Source: Psilocybe azurescens | Lineage: Eukaryota; Basidiomycota; Agaricomycetes; Agaricales; Agrocybaceae | DNA: 64,000 bases | Reading direction: 5' to 3' | Assembly (NCBI GenBank): GCA_023853785.1 | Contig: JAJIRX010000865.1 | Coordinates: forward strand, 1 to 64,000 | Shown: in pieces, positions 48,140-60,732 of the stretch | How the letters are laid out: every line of letters starts with the position of its first letter | How positions within the stretch are numbered: position 1 is the stretch's first letter | Made by a program: the position numbers and the translations under genes | Notes under the pieces: generated by a model | Database searches by the model: none | What the model saw: only the letters and a program-made list of their open reading frames with translations | What the model was told of the DNA's origin: nothing

Positions 48140-49080
48140 ATGTCCCCCACGACCTCACCCAATTCCATGTCCCCAACCGACGTGCCCTCGCTGCAAGCCC
48201 TCGTTCAATCTTTCAGCATGATAATTGTCTCCGAAATTGGTGATAAGACCTTCCTTATTGCTGCCATACTCGCCATGCGGCACCCTCGACTGACCGTCTT
48301 TCTGGGGGCTTTCCTCTCGATGATCCTAATGTCCTTCCTCTCTGCCGCTCTGGGACACCTCCTACCAACGCTGATACCCCAGGCGTGGACCCAGTGGTGT
48401 GCGGCGGCCTTGTTTCTGATATTCGGGATGCGGATGTGGGGTGAGGCGAGTAGGATGCAGGATGGGAATGGGAAGCTGCAGGAGGAGATGCAGGAAGCGG
48501 AGGAGGAGATTGAGGATGATGAACGGGTGCAACCATCATGGGCAGAAGGCGTTCGAAATTTCTGCAGCCTCTTACTTGGCCCTGTGCTTGTGCAAGCGTT
48601 TGTCCTTACCTTCCTAGGCGAATGGGGCGACAGAAGTCAAATTGCTACTATTGCTCTAGGTGCCGCACATGTGAGTCCCATTTGTCTTTCCATCCTCCAT
48701 ACTTTCCCTCTAATCCCTTTTAAATGCAGAACGTGTATCTTGTCACATTTGGTACCGTCCTCGGGCACCTTTGCTGCACTGCACTGGCCGTCATTGGTGG
48801 GCGGTACATATCCAAAAAATATCCGTCAAACATGGTGCGTGTGTATCTTTCTCTGTAGTTCTCTCTTCCTCTTTCTCTCCATCTCCAATCCCATCTCTCT
48901 CTCTCCACACTTCTCTTATACTCGCGTAAACCCCTAGGCTAACTCGGCATCCTAGTAACGTATGGCGGCTCAGCCCTCTTTCTCTTATTCGGTCTCATAT
49001 ACCTCAACAAGGGCTTTGTCACCTCAGCCTCCGACAATATCAACCTTATGAACATGGCCATTCCTGTTCCTGTTAATTAG
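48140..49080 (+). CDS. GDT1: GDT1/UPF0016-family Golgi cation transporter
   Basis: Putative Ca2+/Mn2+ transporter of the UPF0016 family, which supports Golgi ion balance and glycosylation. Exons are 48140-48670, 48730-48834 and 48956-49080 with introns GTGAGT to TGCAG and GTGCGT to CCTAG. The start has a good CACCATG context. Both family signatures are present: EIGDKT in the first half (about 48233) and EWGDRS in the second (about 48620), each in the first helix of a three-helix bundle, and separated by an acidic loop (EEMQEAEEEIEDDER). The third exon reads VTYGGSALFLLFGLIYL. The exon 2/3 junction is in frame only if the A6 run at 48814-48819 is A7, giving ISVKHVTYGG as expected for the family. 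The N-terminal signal region is shorter than in many homologues. Confidence 0.85.
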
Positions 49081-50624
49081 ATGACGCCAGTACGCCGTGA
49101 TATTTTTCACAATTTCACAATTCGTCTTAATCAAGTAGAGCACGCTGTATTTATTCTTAAACGGGTTGTTAGATGGGCTTGATATATGAACCATCATGGA
49201 GAATCCAAAGACACCTAAGTGAGTTAAAAGCCTGGTCGATTGACACTGCGACCGGTTTGATATCAGTTCCGGAACGGCTAATACGACGCCCAGGTGTAAA
49301 GTCAGGAGTCAATTGAAAGACCTGCATCGTAGTGCTTCATCTCATCCCGGAGAGTGGAATATACTCACGGTCGTGGGTAGTGGTACATTGACATGACTTG
49401 TCATTGTAAAGGCACTGGGATAAGCAATCCTAGGGAAGAGAAGTCTAAGGCTTGAACCGTGTCAATGGCGCCCAGATTGTGCGCATGGGGTTTTGACGGT
49501 CAAGATCCGGAAGCCAGTAGGCGATTAAAAACGTCCACTATTACAAAAATTTATTCGCACTGATTTCAATGCTGGCTCCGAGCTACTCTTGAATGCTGCG
49601 GCTTGAGGAATCTACTGGAACACTATCTGAGTGGGATAATCTACAGACATTTCACGCACACGAGGTGCATCGACTCTACTAAGCATATTTCAGCTTTGTC
49701 TTTTTTGCTGTGGGTGTCAAATGTGCATCCCAAAAGCCCCTGTTGCTTCCCATGCCCTCCTTGCTCTTAAGCACATGATATATATATTAGATTCTTAGTA
49801 TTGCTATATGCCCCGCCGTAATCAATGGCCTCCGATTTTGTGCGTTCAATCGTAAGCTCATTCCCTTGTTAATCTCGATTACCATATGGTGTACAGTACG
49901 TGCACCGACTGTCGTTATAGTCTCTTCTCAGCGGACAACGAGCGGTGGTGGAGCAGACGTTGAGCATGTAGTCCATAATGAAATAAAAGAGTTAAAATTT
50001 AGGGGAACGGAATTGAACATACCCCTTGGCACATCACCATTTCAAATAAATCTCATGAACGTAGCAGGTGGGAATTAGATCCAGGCAATATGGAAATGGT
50101 TGGCTGGGTCATCAAAAATTGCATGATTGTCCACCGTGTCTGCTTATGTCTTGAACTCTGGTAGAACACGGGCTCGTGTGTTGCCCACTGCACGACAGAC
50201 ATCTTACCTTCTCTGTGCTACTCCGTTGTGTGGATGAGGCACGACAAGTTACATCAAAAACTGTAATGCGCAGCTCAAAATACAGATACTAGGACATCAT
50301 CGAAATGTTGCAACGATACTTTCTAATTGTCCATCGATAGAGTATGAGAAGGTGGAGCAGCCAAAACATCAGCCGAGTTATGTTTATATTGGATTCTTCT
50401 CAGTAGAATGTACAGTGAAAATGTAATAGAAATTAAATCATTCCCTTCAAGACGGCTATTGAAAGAATGGAGGTTGAGATGCACACAGCAGCCAGCTCGC
50501 CTTTTTGAGCTATCAAGAGGTCCAAAAGAGGCTCGGGTGGGGCGCGAGAGTTAAATCAGAGACTGTTCTACTGTATTAATCAAACTATACTACTAACCCC
50601 ACATATACAGATGAACATTTGACA
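49081..50624. other. No supported gene
   Basis: About 1.5 kb of spacer. One plus-strand frame of 70 codons (49866-50078) is not convincing. Confidence 0.35.
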
Positions 50625-52010
50625 TTAATCTGCGCCATCGAAATGTTCAAGTGGTGTTTTCTGACTGCTGGGTGTCAGAGCATGGGAGAGGTGGGCAGCC
50701 AAAACATTGGCAGAGGTCCCATCCTGGGCCATGCCATTTCGTTCCCAGGACATGTTCAGAAGATATGAATAAACATTCGCCAGATGTGCAATTCGACAAA
50801 TGGAAGCGTGAAATTTGAGGTATCTCGGGTCGGGTAGTGGGATATCAGTGGTCGTGTTGAAAGTGAAGACTTGAGGCTTCGGGGTGTCCTTCACCACGCT
50901 GCAGTGGCGGAGCGTCTGAACTGTATATGTGTTTGGCACTTCCTGAAGTTGTGGGAGGGGAAAGGAAAGTGGAAGTAAGCTATAATTTGTGATCATTTTC
51001 AGCGACAATGACTCACCGGGATTTCCTCGAACCACAAGTAAAAGATGTTAAAAATTCTCGGGCGATGATTGACAATGTCAGTCCATTCGATGTCCGATAG
51101 GCCTTGTCGTCACTGAGCTCGGTAGCGACATCTATCCCGCCAAAGCCTTTACAATGCTTCCCAGACTCTTGGAATATTTGGTCTGTACATCAGATCGATG
51201 AGCTTTCAGGTTTTCGTTTTTAGGGGGATCATAATGACGAACTGTGGTGTATCTGTACTGCCCCGGATTCAGATGCCAGTTGACTGAAGGGGGTATGACG
51301 TTGCAGAGCTTTGTGTGAGTTATGCAAGAAGATCGACCGCCTAAGAACGCGAGTCTTTGGTCAATTGTCATCTTGACGAAGCATTCGTAATCTAGTTTGC
51401 CAGATATCATGCACGAGAATCCATCACGATACAGAACCTTCCAAAAATTAGTGCATACGCCATAGTATACATTATTTGTGGGACATAATCTTACCGATCT
51501 CCTTGCTGTGATCTCGTCTATTGGTTTCTATGTGATGCTCAATTTCATTGTTGACGAACTCGTTCGTTGGTCGGCTGACTGGGAATTAAGAAACGCAGTC
51601 AGGTTGTACGTGAAGGACGGCGCAAGATGCAGTAAGATCACGACTCCCGAATAAATAGTTAACATAGAACTCAGCCAGTAGATTTGCATCCACTTCCTTG
51701 ACAATGCACTCAGTAATTTCAAGGGCAATGAAGGTCCATCCGCTGCTGGAAGGTGCTTCGAGGATCATGTATCCAAGTACACAAGAGTACATCAGCAGCT
51801 TCGTCCTCTCCCGCCTCAGCCTCCATCTGACGGCAGTACTCGTACGCCCTGTGCCACAATGTGCTGTCGTCCCCATCAAAGGTCGTGGGAGGAAGGGGGA
51901 CATCCTCGGGAACAGGCTGAAAGATTGGTGAGTTTTTGTTCTGCCCTGTCTCCAGGGGCCCCAGGAGGTCAGAAATTCCACCTTCCAGAAAGGCTGATTT
52001 TCTGACTCAT
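50625..52010 (-). CDS. HNH-signature family protein with degenerate HNH motif
   Basis: Resembles the HNH-endonuclease-signature proteins common in Agaricomycetes. Start MSQKISL at 52010; then PEDVPLPPTTFDGDDSTLWH (about 51920-51860), CVLGYMILEAPSSSG, ECIVKEVDANLLAEFYVNYL, and, past one or two introns, RDGFSCMISGKLDYECF and TKLCNVIPPS. Further on come IEWTDIVNHRPRIFNIFYLW and, after an intron at 51016-50943 (GTGAGT to TTCAG), EVPNTYTVQTLRHCSVVKDT and PLPDPRYLKFHASICRIAHL to the stop at 50625. In relatives the core motif contains a His (C-A-H-I-x-P-E-S type); here it is CNVIPPS with Asn. Frame changes occur near 52020 and 51811 (runs TTT and GGG) and in the middle. Nuclease activity is doubtful. 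Confidence 0.6.
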
Positions 52011-52499
52011 TAAAGAGACAATTCCGCCACTGAGAGACGGAAAGACAGGGCGGAATGAGGTCAGAAATACATCCACGAAATTGAACATTTCATGCCCTTC
52101 CTTTTGGGACTGACTGTTGTAAGAAGTGAAAATTCCGAGCTTTAGAGATAAAAAATCGAAAGCAAAGGTCTGATTATATGATATAAAAAGTCAAAAAATC
52201 ACAACTCTATCGAAGGAAAGATAGACAGATTTTACCAATTTTATCGCACTTAAAATATAGAAAATCATGATCCAACATGTACAGAAATCATATTCATTAA
52301 TGACATAATGACTATGAGATCTGGTCTTCACAGATCATTGAGATACATATCAGGATCAAATGGTACCACAAATTAAACACCCTAAGAAAAACTGCATCAA
52401 CTGGAAGACAGATGAACTTGCAAAGCAAAGGTGAATAGAAGGAAAGCAAGATAGCACAATGGCTTACATTTAATCTATTGCATGTCAGCTGCACAGGTA

Positions 52500-53440
52500 T
52501 AATGGGTGTGGATCTGCTTCGTTGCTGCACTCCTTTTAGTGGGATGGGGTTGAAGGTTGGAGGAGGTAGCAGGTGTGGACATGGTACACATTGGCATATC
52601 CTCCAGCAGTTGAGCTCAAGTTTGCATTACATGGGTGGGTGTGTGTACTGCATGAGTGTCAGAGGGATGGCATGGAGGTTCTGTTTTGAGGGTGTTTGCT
52701 GGGGTGACCCCTCATTCTGCCACTGTAATGGGATGTGCACACCACACAAGACAACAATGACAATGACGACTTGTCAGTCGAGGAAGGGCACAACAGGCAC
52801 AACACCACAACAAAGGCAAAGTCAAAGCCACCACGTGATGCCGACAGTATATACCCTTTGAGGACAAGGACATGGATGTTCTGTGCCCAGGCCTCCTGCT
52901 GCTGCAGCTGCACGCAAAGGCACTGTCATCATTCAACCAACTGGGCATGCCATTCCTGTGCTCATCACCAAGGACGTTGCCACTGCACTTGCCCATGGGG
53001 TTGCAGGAGGGGCTAGCAGGTGTGCATGCATATGTGCTGCAGTCGCAGTATTAGCTAGCCGCACCTGCACCCACACCCACCCACACCCACATCCATCACC
53101 CAAATGTGATTGCAAGACCGCAATACAAACATGCACAGGCCCATGCACACAGCATGCTGCGGGGCAGGGGCGGGGGGCAAGGAGAGCAGGAACAAGATGG
53201 AGACAGAGATGGAGGGCAAGGGGAGCAGGACAGGCAGGTTTGGAGGCAGGGAGTGGGGGAGTGGGGCAGATGGGGAGTGTTGGGCAGATGGGGGAGTGTT
53301 GGGAAGAGTGCAAGTGTGGATGCAGGGGCACCTGGTGGGAGTGCAGCAGCAGAAGGTGGGGCAATGGGGGCTACCTGTTCCCGAAGGTTGCTGCTCCTGT
53401 GTGGAGGAGCCAGTCGAGTGCAGGGGAAGAGGTGGCAATG
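52500..53440. other. G-rich low-complexity stretch with open frames on both strands
   Basis: Long frames exist in several phases (up to 250 codons on the minus strand at 53807-53055 and 224 on the plus strand at 52883-53557), because the sequence has few T and A bases. Their translations are Gln/Cys/Pro- or Gly/Trp-rich with no domain. This looks like repeat DNA, not a gene. Confidence 0.5.
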
Positions 53441-53449
53441 GCGAGGACA

Positions 53450-53750
53450 GCAGAGGGCCAGCAGCATGCATTGCTGCTGGGCTGGGAACCCATTGAGTGC
53501 AGCAGAGGGAGCGAGGATGCCACAGGCCCAGCAGCATCACATGCTGCTGGAAACTGAAATCATCGAGTTGGGGGGGAGACAATGGCACCAGTGAAGACAA
53601 TAAAGGCCCAGCAGCATGCAATACTGCTGGGCTGGGAGCCATTGAGTTGAGGGACAGCAGGGACAACAAACACCCAGCAGCACACAATGTTGCTGGGCTA
53701 GGAACCATTGAGTAGGGAGGGAGATGATGGTGCTGGTGAGGACAACAAAG
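53450..53750. repeat. Palindrome-containing minisatellite
   Basis: Four degenerate units of about 75-85 bp, each holding GCCCAGCAGCATG followed within a few bases by its inverse TGCTGCTGGGC, then GGGAACCATTGAGT. Units lie near 53458, 53537, 53607 and 53670. Each unit can fold into a hairpin with an 11-bp stem. Confidence 0.75.
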
Positions 53751-54520
53751 GCCCTGTGGAAAATAGGCTATTATTGATGGTAGTGGAGCTTTTGCACAAG
53801 CAGACATTGTGTAACAAATAAAGAATTTGCAAAAATACAGAAATGTTGTGGAAAGGTACAGATGAAATATAGACTTTTTCAGGCATAATCACAGCAGAAT
53901 ATTTTTTGGACATAAATTTAACATGTGTACAAAATTTCCACTGTTTTTAGTAAGAATATGATGGCGAATTTTTCATCTGAAATGCAACCTTTCTCCTGAG
54001 CCATATTTTGTACCTTAAATGTACATTTTTGACATTTGGAATTTCAGCATTCAATTCATCTGTTTTTAGATTCAGGACTTTAGGGACAGAAATATCCGTT
54101 TCAGACATTTAAGGGTGGTTAAAAATGGAATTTCCAGCCCGATCGGGCTCATAGTGCTGTCATTAGGTGCATTGTTGCTATCCAGCGTATGCTGCATAGA
54201 GTGTAATGACATTAGACAGTCAGAACAATTACAGCGTGAGCGCTTCTTTGCAGGATTAACACTGGTAAATATGTGGGAGAATTGAACATGACATTCAATT
54301 TTAATTAGTCCCCTTTTAAATCCTTCAGTCATAATTTATGACTATTTGTGCACAGGTTACCGAATCAAGTAGACCCAAGCCAGTACTGGCCATCTCGCCT
54401 TCCAGACAAGTTATCAGAGCACATGTCTGAACTGGAGTCACTGGAAGACCCGGGAAGCTCCACCAAAGCTCATCCACTTTTTGCTGATTTGAGGACCCAA
54501 CTGGGATAACCGCCATGAAT

Positions 54521-54878
54521 TGTGTGTGTCACTCCTTGGCTTGCATCTATCATGAACAGAGTTTTACACTCCATATAAGAAACAGATAAAGCGTAAGACT
54601 CAGAGACCAATAGGTTCAACTGAATATATTGTATAGTACCTATAAGAAACAGATAAAGTGTAAGACTACGATACTGTAAGTATAGGCATAATAAACAATG
54701 GTAAAATAAGTAAGCTCACCTCAGAGACCAATGGGTTCAACTGAGGGAGGGAAATAAACGAAGCGTACTGTTATACAAGATATGCTGAGTGTCTGTTCGT
54801 ATGCTACTTGATACAAAAGAATGAAAGAATAAAAGATGGAATAAAACCATATGGGTGCGCCGACCTATATGTCACACA
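54521..54878. mobile_element. Possible solo LTR or small inverted-end element
   Basis: Starts TGTGTGTGTCACTCC and ends CTATATGTCACACA, giving TG...CA ends with short inverted similarity. Inside, two words are each repeated directly: TATAAGAAACAGATAAAG (54574, 54641) and CAGAGACCAATRGGTTCAAC (54601, 54722). The 5-bp flanks do not match, so target duplication is absent. An LTR remnant fits best, but the support is weak. Confidence 0.3.
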
Positions 54879-56084
54879 CCACATTGCACAAACTCTTGGT
54901 AGTCTAGCTATCTAAATGCAACCGGTACGCCATGCACACCTTGATAATCCAACACTCCATGTGTGCTCTTCTTAATATGATATGAATATCCCAATCCCCA
55001 GGTCCAAGTATGCCCACAGTTTTACTTCTTCATCATCCAAACAGATCTGTATATTTATTGCTCACGTTAAAGCAGAAATTAACACCCTAACTTAGCGGAA
55101 ATGACTCGAATTTCTGCATTTGAATTTCCCTTTACGGCAACACAGAATGAATAATCATGACATGGCACCAGGTGGGGGCTATCGGAAACCGAAGATTTCA
55201 TTGTCGGTGATGAGCACCACAGCTCTCTGGCCCCGGAATTTGTGATTTTTACAGCTTCAAAATACTCTGCACTTCTGATGACATATCCAGCAGCTTCCAC
55301 AGGCTTTGCACATTTCCCCTTAGCTTCGCACCTGTTTCCTTGACTCCGCACCTCTTTGGACCTTATTCCACCTTATTCCCTTACCTTCTATATTTGTTCT
55401 CAGCAGTTTACAAGGCTTTTGCACCTATTTCCGACATTCCGAACCTCTGATCATCCCCTCCTTCAGTATACATTGTTCCGACAGCTTCACACCTTGCAGA
55501 ACCTCATCGAACCTCGCCAAACCTCTTCGCACCTCATCATTATTGATCATCCAGCCAGTTCTATGCCTCAGAATATCGGTTTTCACTTTGCGCACCTCGT
55601 ACCTATTTGGGTTCACTGCGGATCATCTTCCTTGGTCACATGCCAATCTCTCAGTTTCCAAGTTTGTACAACGTCTGGATCAGCTGCAAGGCTATGCTAT
55701 ACATATCCTACACTCCGTTGACACTCAAGATAGGAATCTGCAACTCATTCAAGCATTTAGCATGTTTGCGAGGGAAGGTCCGGGAGTATCAGCAAGGCTT
55801 TTCTATAGGTTCTATCATGTTCTTTACCTTTTTCATTCATCATCTTCGCATTTTCAGAGTACCTTGTGATATTGTCTATGGTTTGCAGACATTTATTCAT
55901 CTTCATTCTTAGTTTCTTTTGTTTCATGATCACCACTGCTTTTGATTCTTTATGCAGATGTTTATATTTTTCATTCAGTTCTTTGTGCGTCACTATAGCA
56001 CCTCCTTATTTGTAGCAGACTATGCCTTTATTTAGTATTCAATATTCATAGTATAAAAGCTTGTATTGTATCTACATTAAAAGG

Positions 56085-56260
56085 GGGAAGCTTTTCCAAC
56101 CCTCAGATATTGTTCTCACACCTTCGCAACTTGTTCTCGCACCTCTGCACCTTGTTTATACAGCTTTGCACCTTGTTCTCAAATGTTGCACCTCATTTTC
56201 AGAGCTTCGCACCTTGTCATACATCACTGCACCTCACCGCACCTAGTCAGTTCCATCTGG
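56085..56260. repeat. Degenerate GCACCTTGTTCTC repeat
   Basis: Six or more copies of a unit of about 26-28 bp around TTCGCACCTTGTTCTCA, with drift from copy to copy. Related words occur more sparsely from about 55290 to 55550. No gene is associated. Confidence 0.6.
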
Positions 56261-58140
56261 TATAGCTCCTAGAACCCAGTCTCGCACCCTCAGAGCCTCA
56301 AGACGACTTCCCTCTGCATTCCACACCTTCGAGTCTTAGGTCCCCCATCGTTCTTCAGTTTATTATAGGTTTTTGTTTTTGTTTTGTGCACGGCAGAGCA
56401 GTCATCTGGTGTCATCATCGGCCGTTCGAAACAGATCTAATTCCTTGATCTTGATTCCTTTTCTCAAGTGTACACACAAGTAGAAGATTTGATCCATTTG
56501 TTATCTTTCCTATTCTGAATATTTCTTCCCCATTGATGGTATGGATGTCAATTCTGTTATATATCTGTGGGTAGTGCTGCGATTAGTCGACGATTGAGGC
56601 GAATTCTACCACGGTTTTTCTTAGCAGAATTATTAAGGAACACCAAATAGGAAGATTGGTCCGTGCCTCTTTGAATACCCAGACCCTATGCCAGACTTGT
56701 ACCATGACGGTTATCTGAGAATATATAAACTGCACTCTTAGCCCACCGAAGACAAACAATCCCTCCATTTTTGGAGAACTTCCCTCAATTATTTTCCGCA
56801 GAAATATCTTCTTAGATTTTGGAGCAGATACACAACAATAGAAAGTCTCTCGACAATATCATGTCTACCATGCACCTTTCACCTGCCGGATGATAGTCTT
56901 CATTCAATATGCACGGCCCCTTGATCGGCCTAACCCATTCGACACTGTAAATGTATCTATATGCCATGATGCATTAATCCTTGCACCCAGTAAAGATGGC
57001 CAAATAAAACTCGGCGACTCAATCCTTAGGCCCTTCTCATATAACTCTCGGAAGGAATTAGCAAAGTTCTACATAGACCACCTTTTCCGAATCTGTGAGC
57101 AACTTTGTCCTGTCAGTAGTAACACTCACCCAAGCTTTTACAGTTAAGCAGAGCAAGGTTCGTACTCCTAGTTCTTTTACACATCCAACTAAATTGTCAT
57201 TTGGTGACAGAGATGGCTTATTGGCAACGATTATGAAAGAACTCACGTCAAACCATGATACTGCAAAGAGATCTGCAAGTTTTTACGCTATTCGCTGGCT
57301 TTCCACATACTGGGACTGTAAAAGGCCCCATTGAGCAATGATTTTAGGTGTATGGTCTCGAAGAAAGTCTATGAGTTTACAAACATCAGAACTCCATATG
57401 AAATGCAAGTAAAATTATGGAATGCCGACAAACAATGCGTGGTTACTGTCCCAACCAACTACTGCCACATATTTTCTAGCTCCACAAATACGAACCTCAA
57501 GAATCGGAACAACAATTGCGAGGTTAATTTGAGCACCATCTCGGCGAGACTTCAGCTATAATATTGATATCTTATCACATATCTCATACAGCTCCAACGT
57601 CTGGCACATTATAGAGAAATACACCGGCATCCATTGCGATCCAGAACTCAACGGAAGCAAGATTCACCGCTTAAGCAACGGCCTAACGCTTAACGCCACA
57701 CACGTTGTGATGCGCTTATAATGTGATTTGAAGAAATTCTGGTTAGTTATTGCTTACCATGTCCGTCGTAAATCATAAAACTCATGAGGAATATCTAATA
57801 AAACTAGAGGATTCATGCATCTCACGCTAGTCGCACATTTATGTTGTCCAGCAGACACCAGACACCAGACACCGGATTTTACAATATCTAGATGTGCTCG
57901 GTGGCATGGCTTTAAAGGCTGAAATCGACTTGAAATCGACTCGGTATTTGATTCGAGATTCTCATTTGTCCATTCAGTGTTTCTTCGGACATACTTCCTC
58001 TTTGAATGATTCATCATCATGGTCCAGAAAACAATTGATATTCTACATTCTGCATTTTTTGAATACAGGGGACATCGATGCTGCAATACTTAGTACGACG
58101 ACAGCACAAATATATTCTTCACTAGAACAAGGTCCAAGGC
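56261..58140. other. No confidently supported gene
   Basis: Plus-strand frames at 56890-57147 (DALILAPSKDGQIKLGDSIL) and 57095-57334 (LSFGDRDGLLATIMKELTSN) have a protein-like composition and might be exons of one decayed gene, but they cannot be joined convincingly and no family is recognised. Confidence 0.35.
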
Positions 58141-59413
58141 TCACAAGCATTGACTGTACTGTAGGCCACGTAAGTTTCATATTCTTCGGCGCAGAAAATG
58201 CATCAGTGTAAAATGTCTCCAGACTTACAAAGGGGTTAGCCACCATGCATGTGTATGGCGCAGCGCAAACTGCAGGTCCTGTGAATCCGATGCCGCCACA
58301 TTGAGCCCAGTGAGCAGCGGTTGCCCCAGTTGGTGCTGGCGCCACGGTGCTAGTAACAGGTGGGGCAGTGGTCGTGACCGGGGGTACGGTGGATGTGACG
58401 GGAGGCACGCTCGACTCTGAGGTGGAAGTGACTGGTGGAACCCCTCCTGTCGTCGTGACTGGTTGAGGACCAGGCTTGAGTGCGGTGAGACCGAACCAAT
58501 CAAGGGTGTCGGTCTCGTGCTCGGGAACGGTGTGGCCAACGCCTTGGGCGAGTATGGCTTGCACGTTGGGTCCGAAGGATGAGCGCGAGTAGCCTGCTTG
58601 TGGGTTCGAGCTAAGGTTGGACGTGGGCGTCTGGCTGACCCCGAAGATGTTTGTCCATTGTTTTATCTCCTCCCAGAAGTTTTGTGGGTAGAGCGTGGTA
58701 TCACTGAGAAGTAAACAACAATGTTAAAAGCTTTCGTGTATGAAATAGAAGTAATATCACGTACACGGTTCCGTGCCAGAACTGGACTTTTGGACGAGTC
58801 CCAGTGAAGCCTGGGAACCCATTTCGGACCTCATCACCCCACTGCTGTGGAGTCTGGATGAGCTGTCCATTCGCACACTGGTTGCTCCATGCACTAGCAC
58901 CCGCAAAGCACCCATACGGGACACCCGAATAAAGAGATCCCGCTGCGAAGAGGTCAGGGTACGCGCCCATCAGCACGTTCGTCATCATCGCGCCAGAAGA
59001 TGTACCCGTCGCAAAGACACGCGTGGCATCGACACCCCAGTTCGCGATGGCGTAGCGCACCATGTTAGCAATGCCGAGCGAGTCGCCACCGCCGTTGTGC
59101 GTGAGTGTGCCCGTGCTGTGAACGTCCCAGCACCCGCCGGCTGTGGGTGCGTTCGGGTAGACGACGATGAAGCCGTGCTGGTCCGCAAGTTGAGCGAGGG
59201 AGGTTCCAGAGAAGTATGCTTGGGCAGTTCCGGTGCAGTAGTGCATGGCAATGATGAGGGGGTGGGGGTGGCAAGCGAGGTAGGCTTATACACGAACATT
59301 TGGACGTTGGTGGGGTTGGAGCCAAAGTTCACGTTGACGGGCTGGAGAGAGCTGGAGAGTGCACGTACATAGCTGATAGCCACAGTAACGAGAAGAGATT
59401 TGAATGCGAACAT
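58141..59413 (-). CDS. Secreted CE1-type esterase with CBM1 (acetyl xylan or feruloyl esterase-like)
   Basis: Secreted plant-cell-wall esterase of the carbohydrate esterase 1/PHB-depolymerase-like type. Exons 59413-58765, 58703-58229 and 58158-58141 (introns 61 and 70 bp). The start [20 protein letters not shown] is a signal peptide. The catalytic part shows [20 protein letters not shown], the nucleophile motif [35 protein letters not shown] across the first intron, and the His motif [11 protein letters not shown] Pro/Thr/Val/Ser linker ([20 protein letters not shown]) leads to a cellulose-binding CBM1: [27 protein letters not shown] and, in an 18-nt last exon, YSQCL. One C must be added in the C5 runs (G5 on plus, about 59252-59262) to join LATPTP to LIIAMHYC. 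Substrate cannot be told from sequence alone. Confidence 0.85.
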
Positions 59414-60732
59414 TGTTAGTCGATTGAGGTTTCTAAGGTTCTCCTTCACTTCTTATAACAATGAATGTCATTGTTATCGGCTGACTGGACCTTCCTGGCA
59501 TCGTGTTCCTGTGCTAAGGCATCTATCTACCGGGGTGGAGAAGAAAGGAATGACTTCGAATGCAGTCAATACAGTTAAGATCTCCGAGTTTTTGACGCGT
59601 CGACCTCCAAAGAGCGGGAGCTACTGTTGTTGTGATAAATATAGATTGAACATTCGGATGGTAATCGGATTCGTACCTGTCTACGTCGGTCGCGTGGCTC
59701 TGGCCATACATCATGGGATCCAGCAGGGTGTTTTCCGAGAGACCGTCTTTTGAGTGTTTTGACACTTTAAAGATTTCGATTGTTGATTCAGAAGCATTCA
59801 TGATGTCAAGGCTTTTGCCAAGGGCGCGGTACCCTTCTCTCGGTATGAGGTCCGACGGATTTCTGTCTGCGGGGTTTCGGAGTCTACCATCCGCTTTGTT
59901 AGCATGTCAACCGCGTGGCACATCGTATAAAAGATAACCCACTCTAGATGACGAACTTTCCCCGAATTCAGTCGCTAACATCCGTTGTTTGTTGATTATA
60001 GTGATAGGTGGCCGTAGGGCGGCAATTCCACGACGGTGACAATGCACATATGCGCATGAATGCAGAGTAGAAGATTTCCTGGGTGAGTCCATCCATGTAT
60101 GAAGTTCTTCGACGGTGAATGTAAAAATCAAATACTGTCGACAGTCAAACGAGCTACACAGTGAGCCGCTCGTGTCAAGCAGCAACAAACAAAATAAACG
60201 AGCATCAAGAGGTCCATGCGCAAAATGCTAAGTTTACCGAGTCTGCCATCGAACCTTGTAAGTTGTTCTCTTTCATCAAGCCATAATTAACTACATATAG
60301 ACAAACAGGAGACAAAGCGACAATTATAACCGACTAATATCAGGCGCAGAGCAGCTGATTCAATCCAAATTCAAGAAGAATTAAGGGCAGTCCGGACAGT
60401 AGAGTATAGTGCGCCGATGTTTTGCCAGGTACCACGTCCAAATTGTCCGACAATCGAATAAAGAAATTTAAATTGCGAAATATACTCAACATAATTTGAA
60501 AGAAGCTACGTGTAATGTCAGTTTATTATACTCAAAGCAAGGAAAGCTAGACCTATTCGAACTTTTCCCGCCTCGTTCCAGCCCTCGAGTTAGACAGTTG
60601 AACTGATCCCGAACTTGCCGGCCTTCCTTAAACGCAAGTTACAGCCCCTTGATATCTCATTGCTTCACTATTAAACATGTGTCCGACTCGGAGGTTATAT
60701 GCCACTATGCTACGTTCTTTCCGTCTCCAACT
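59414..60732. other. Intergenic region
   Basis: Upstream region of the esterase gene and 3' flank of the CBM1-only gene. No gene supported; frames up to about 117 codons lack recognisable content. Confidence 0.35.

Noticed and set aside
52883..53807. Long overlapping frames on both strands in the G-rich stretch
   Set aside because: Low T and A content removes stops in all phases; translations are repetitive and no domain is present.
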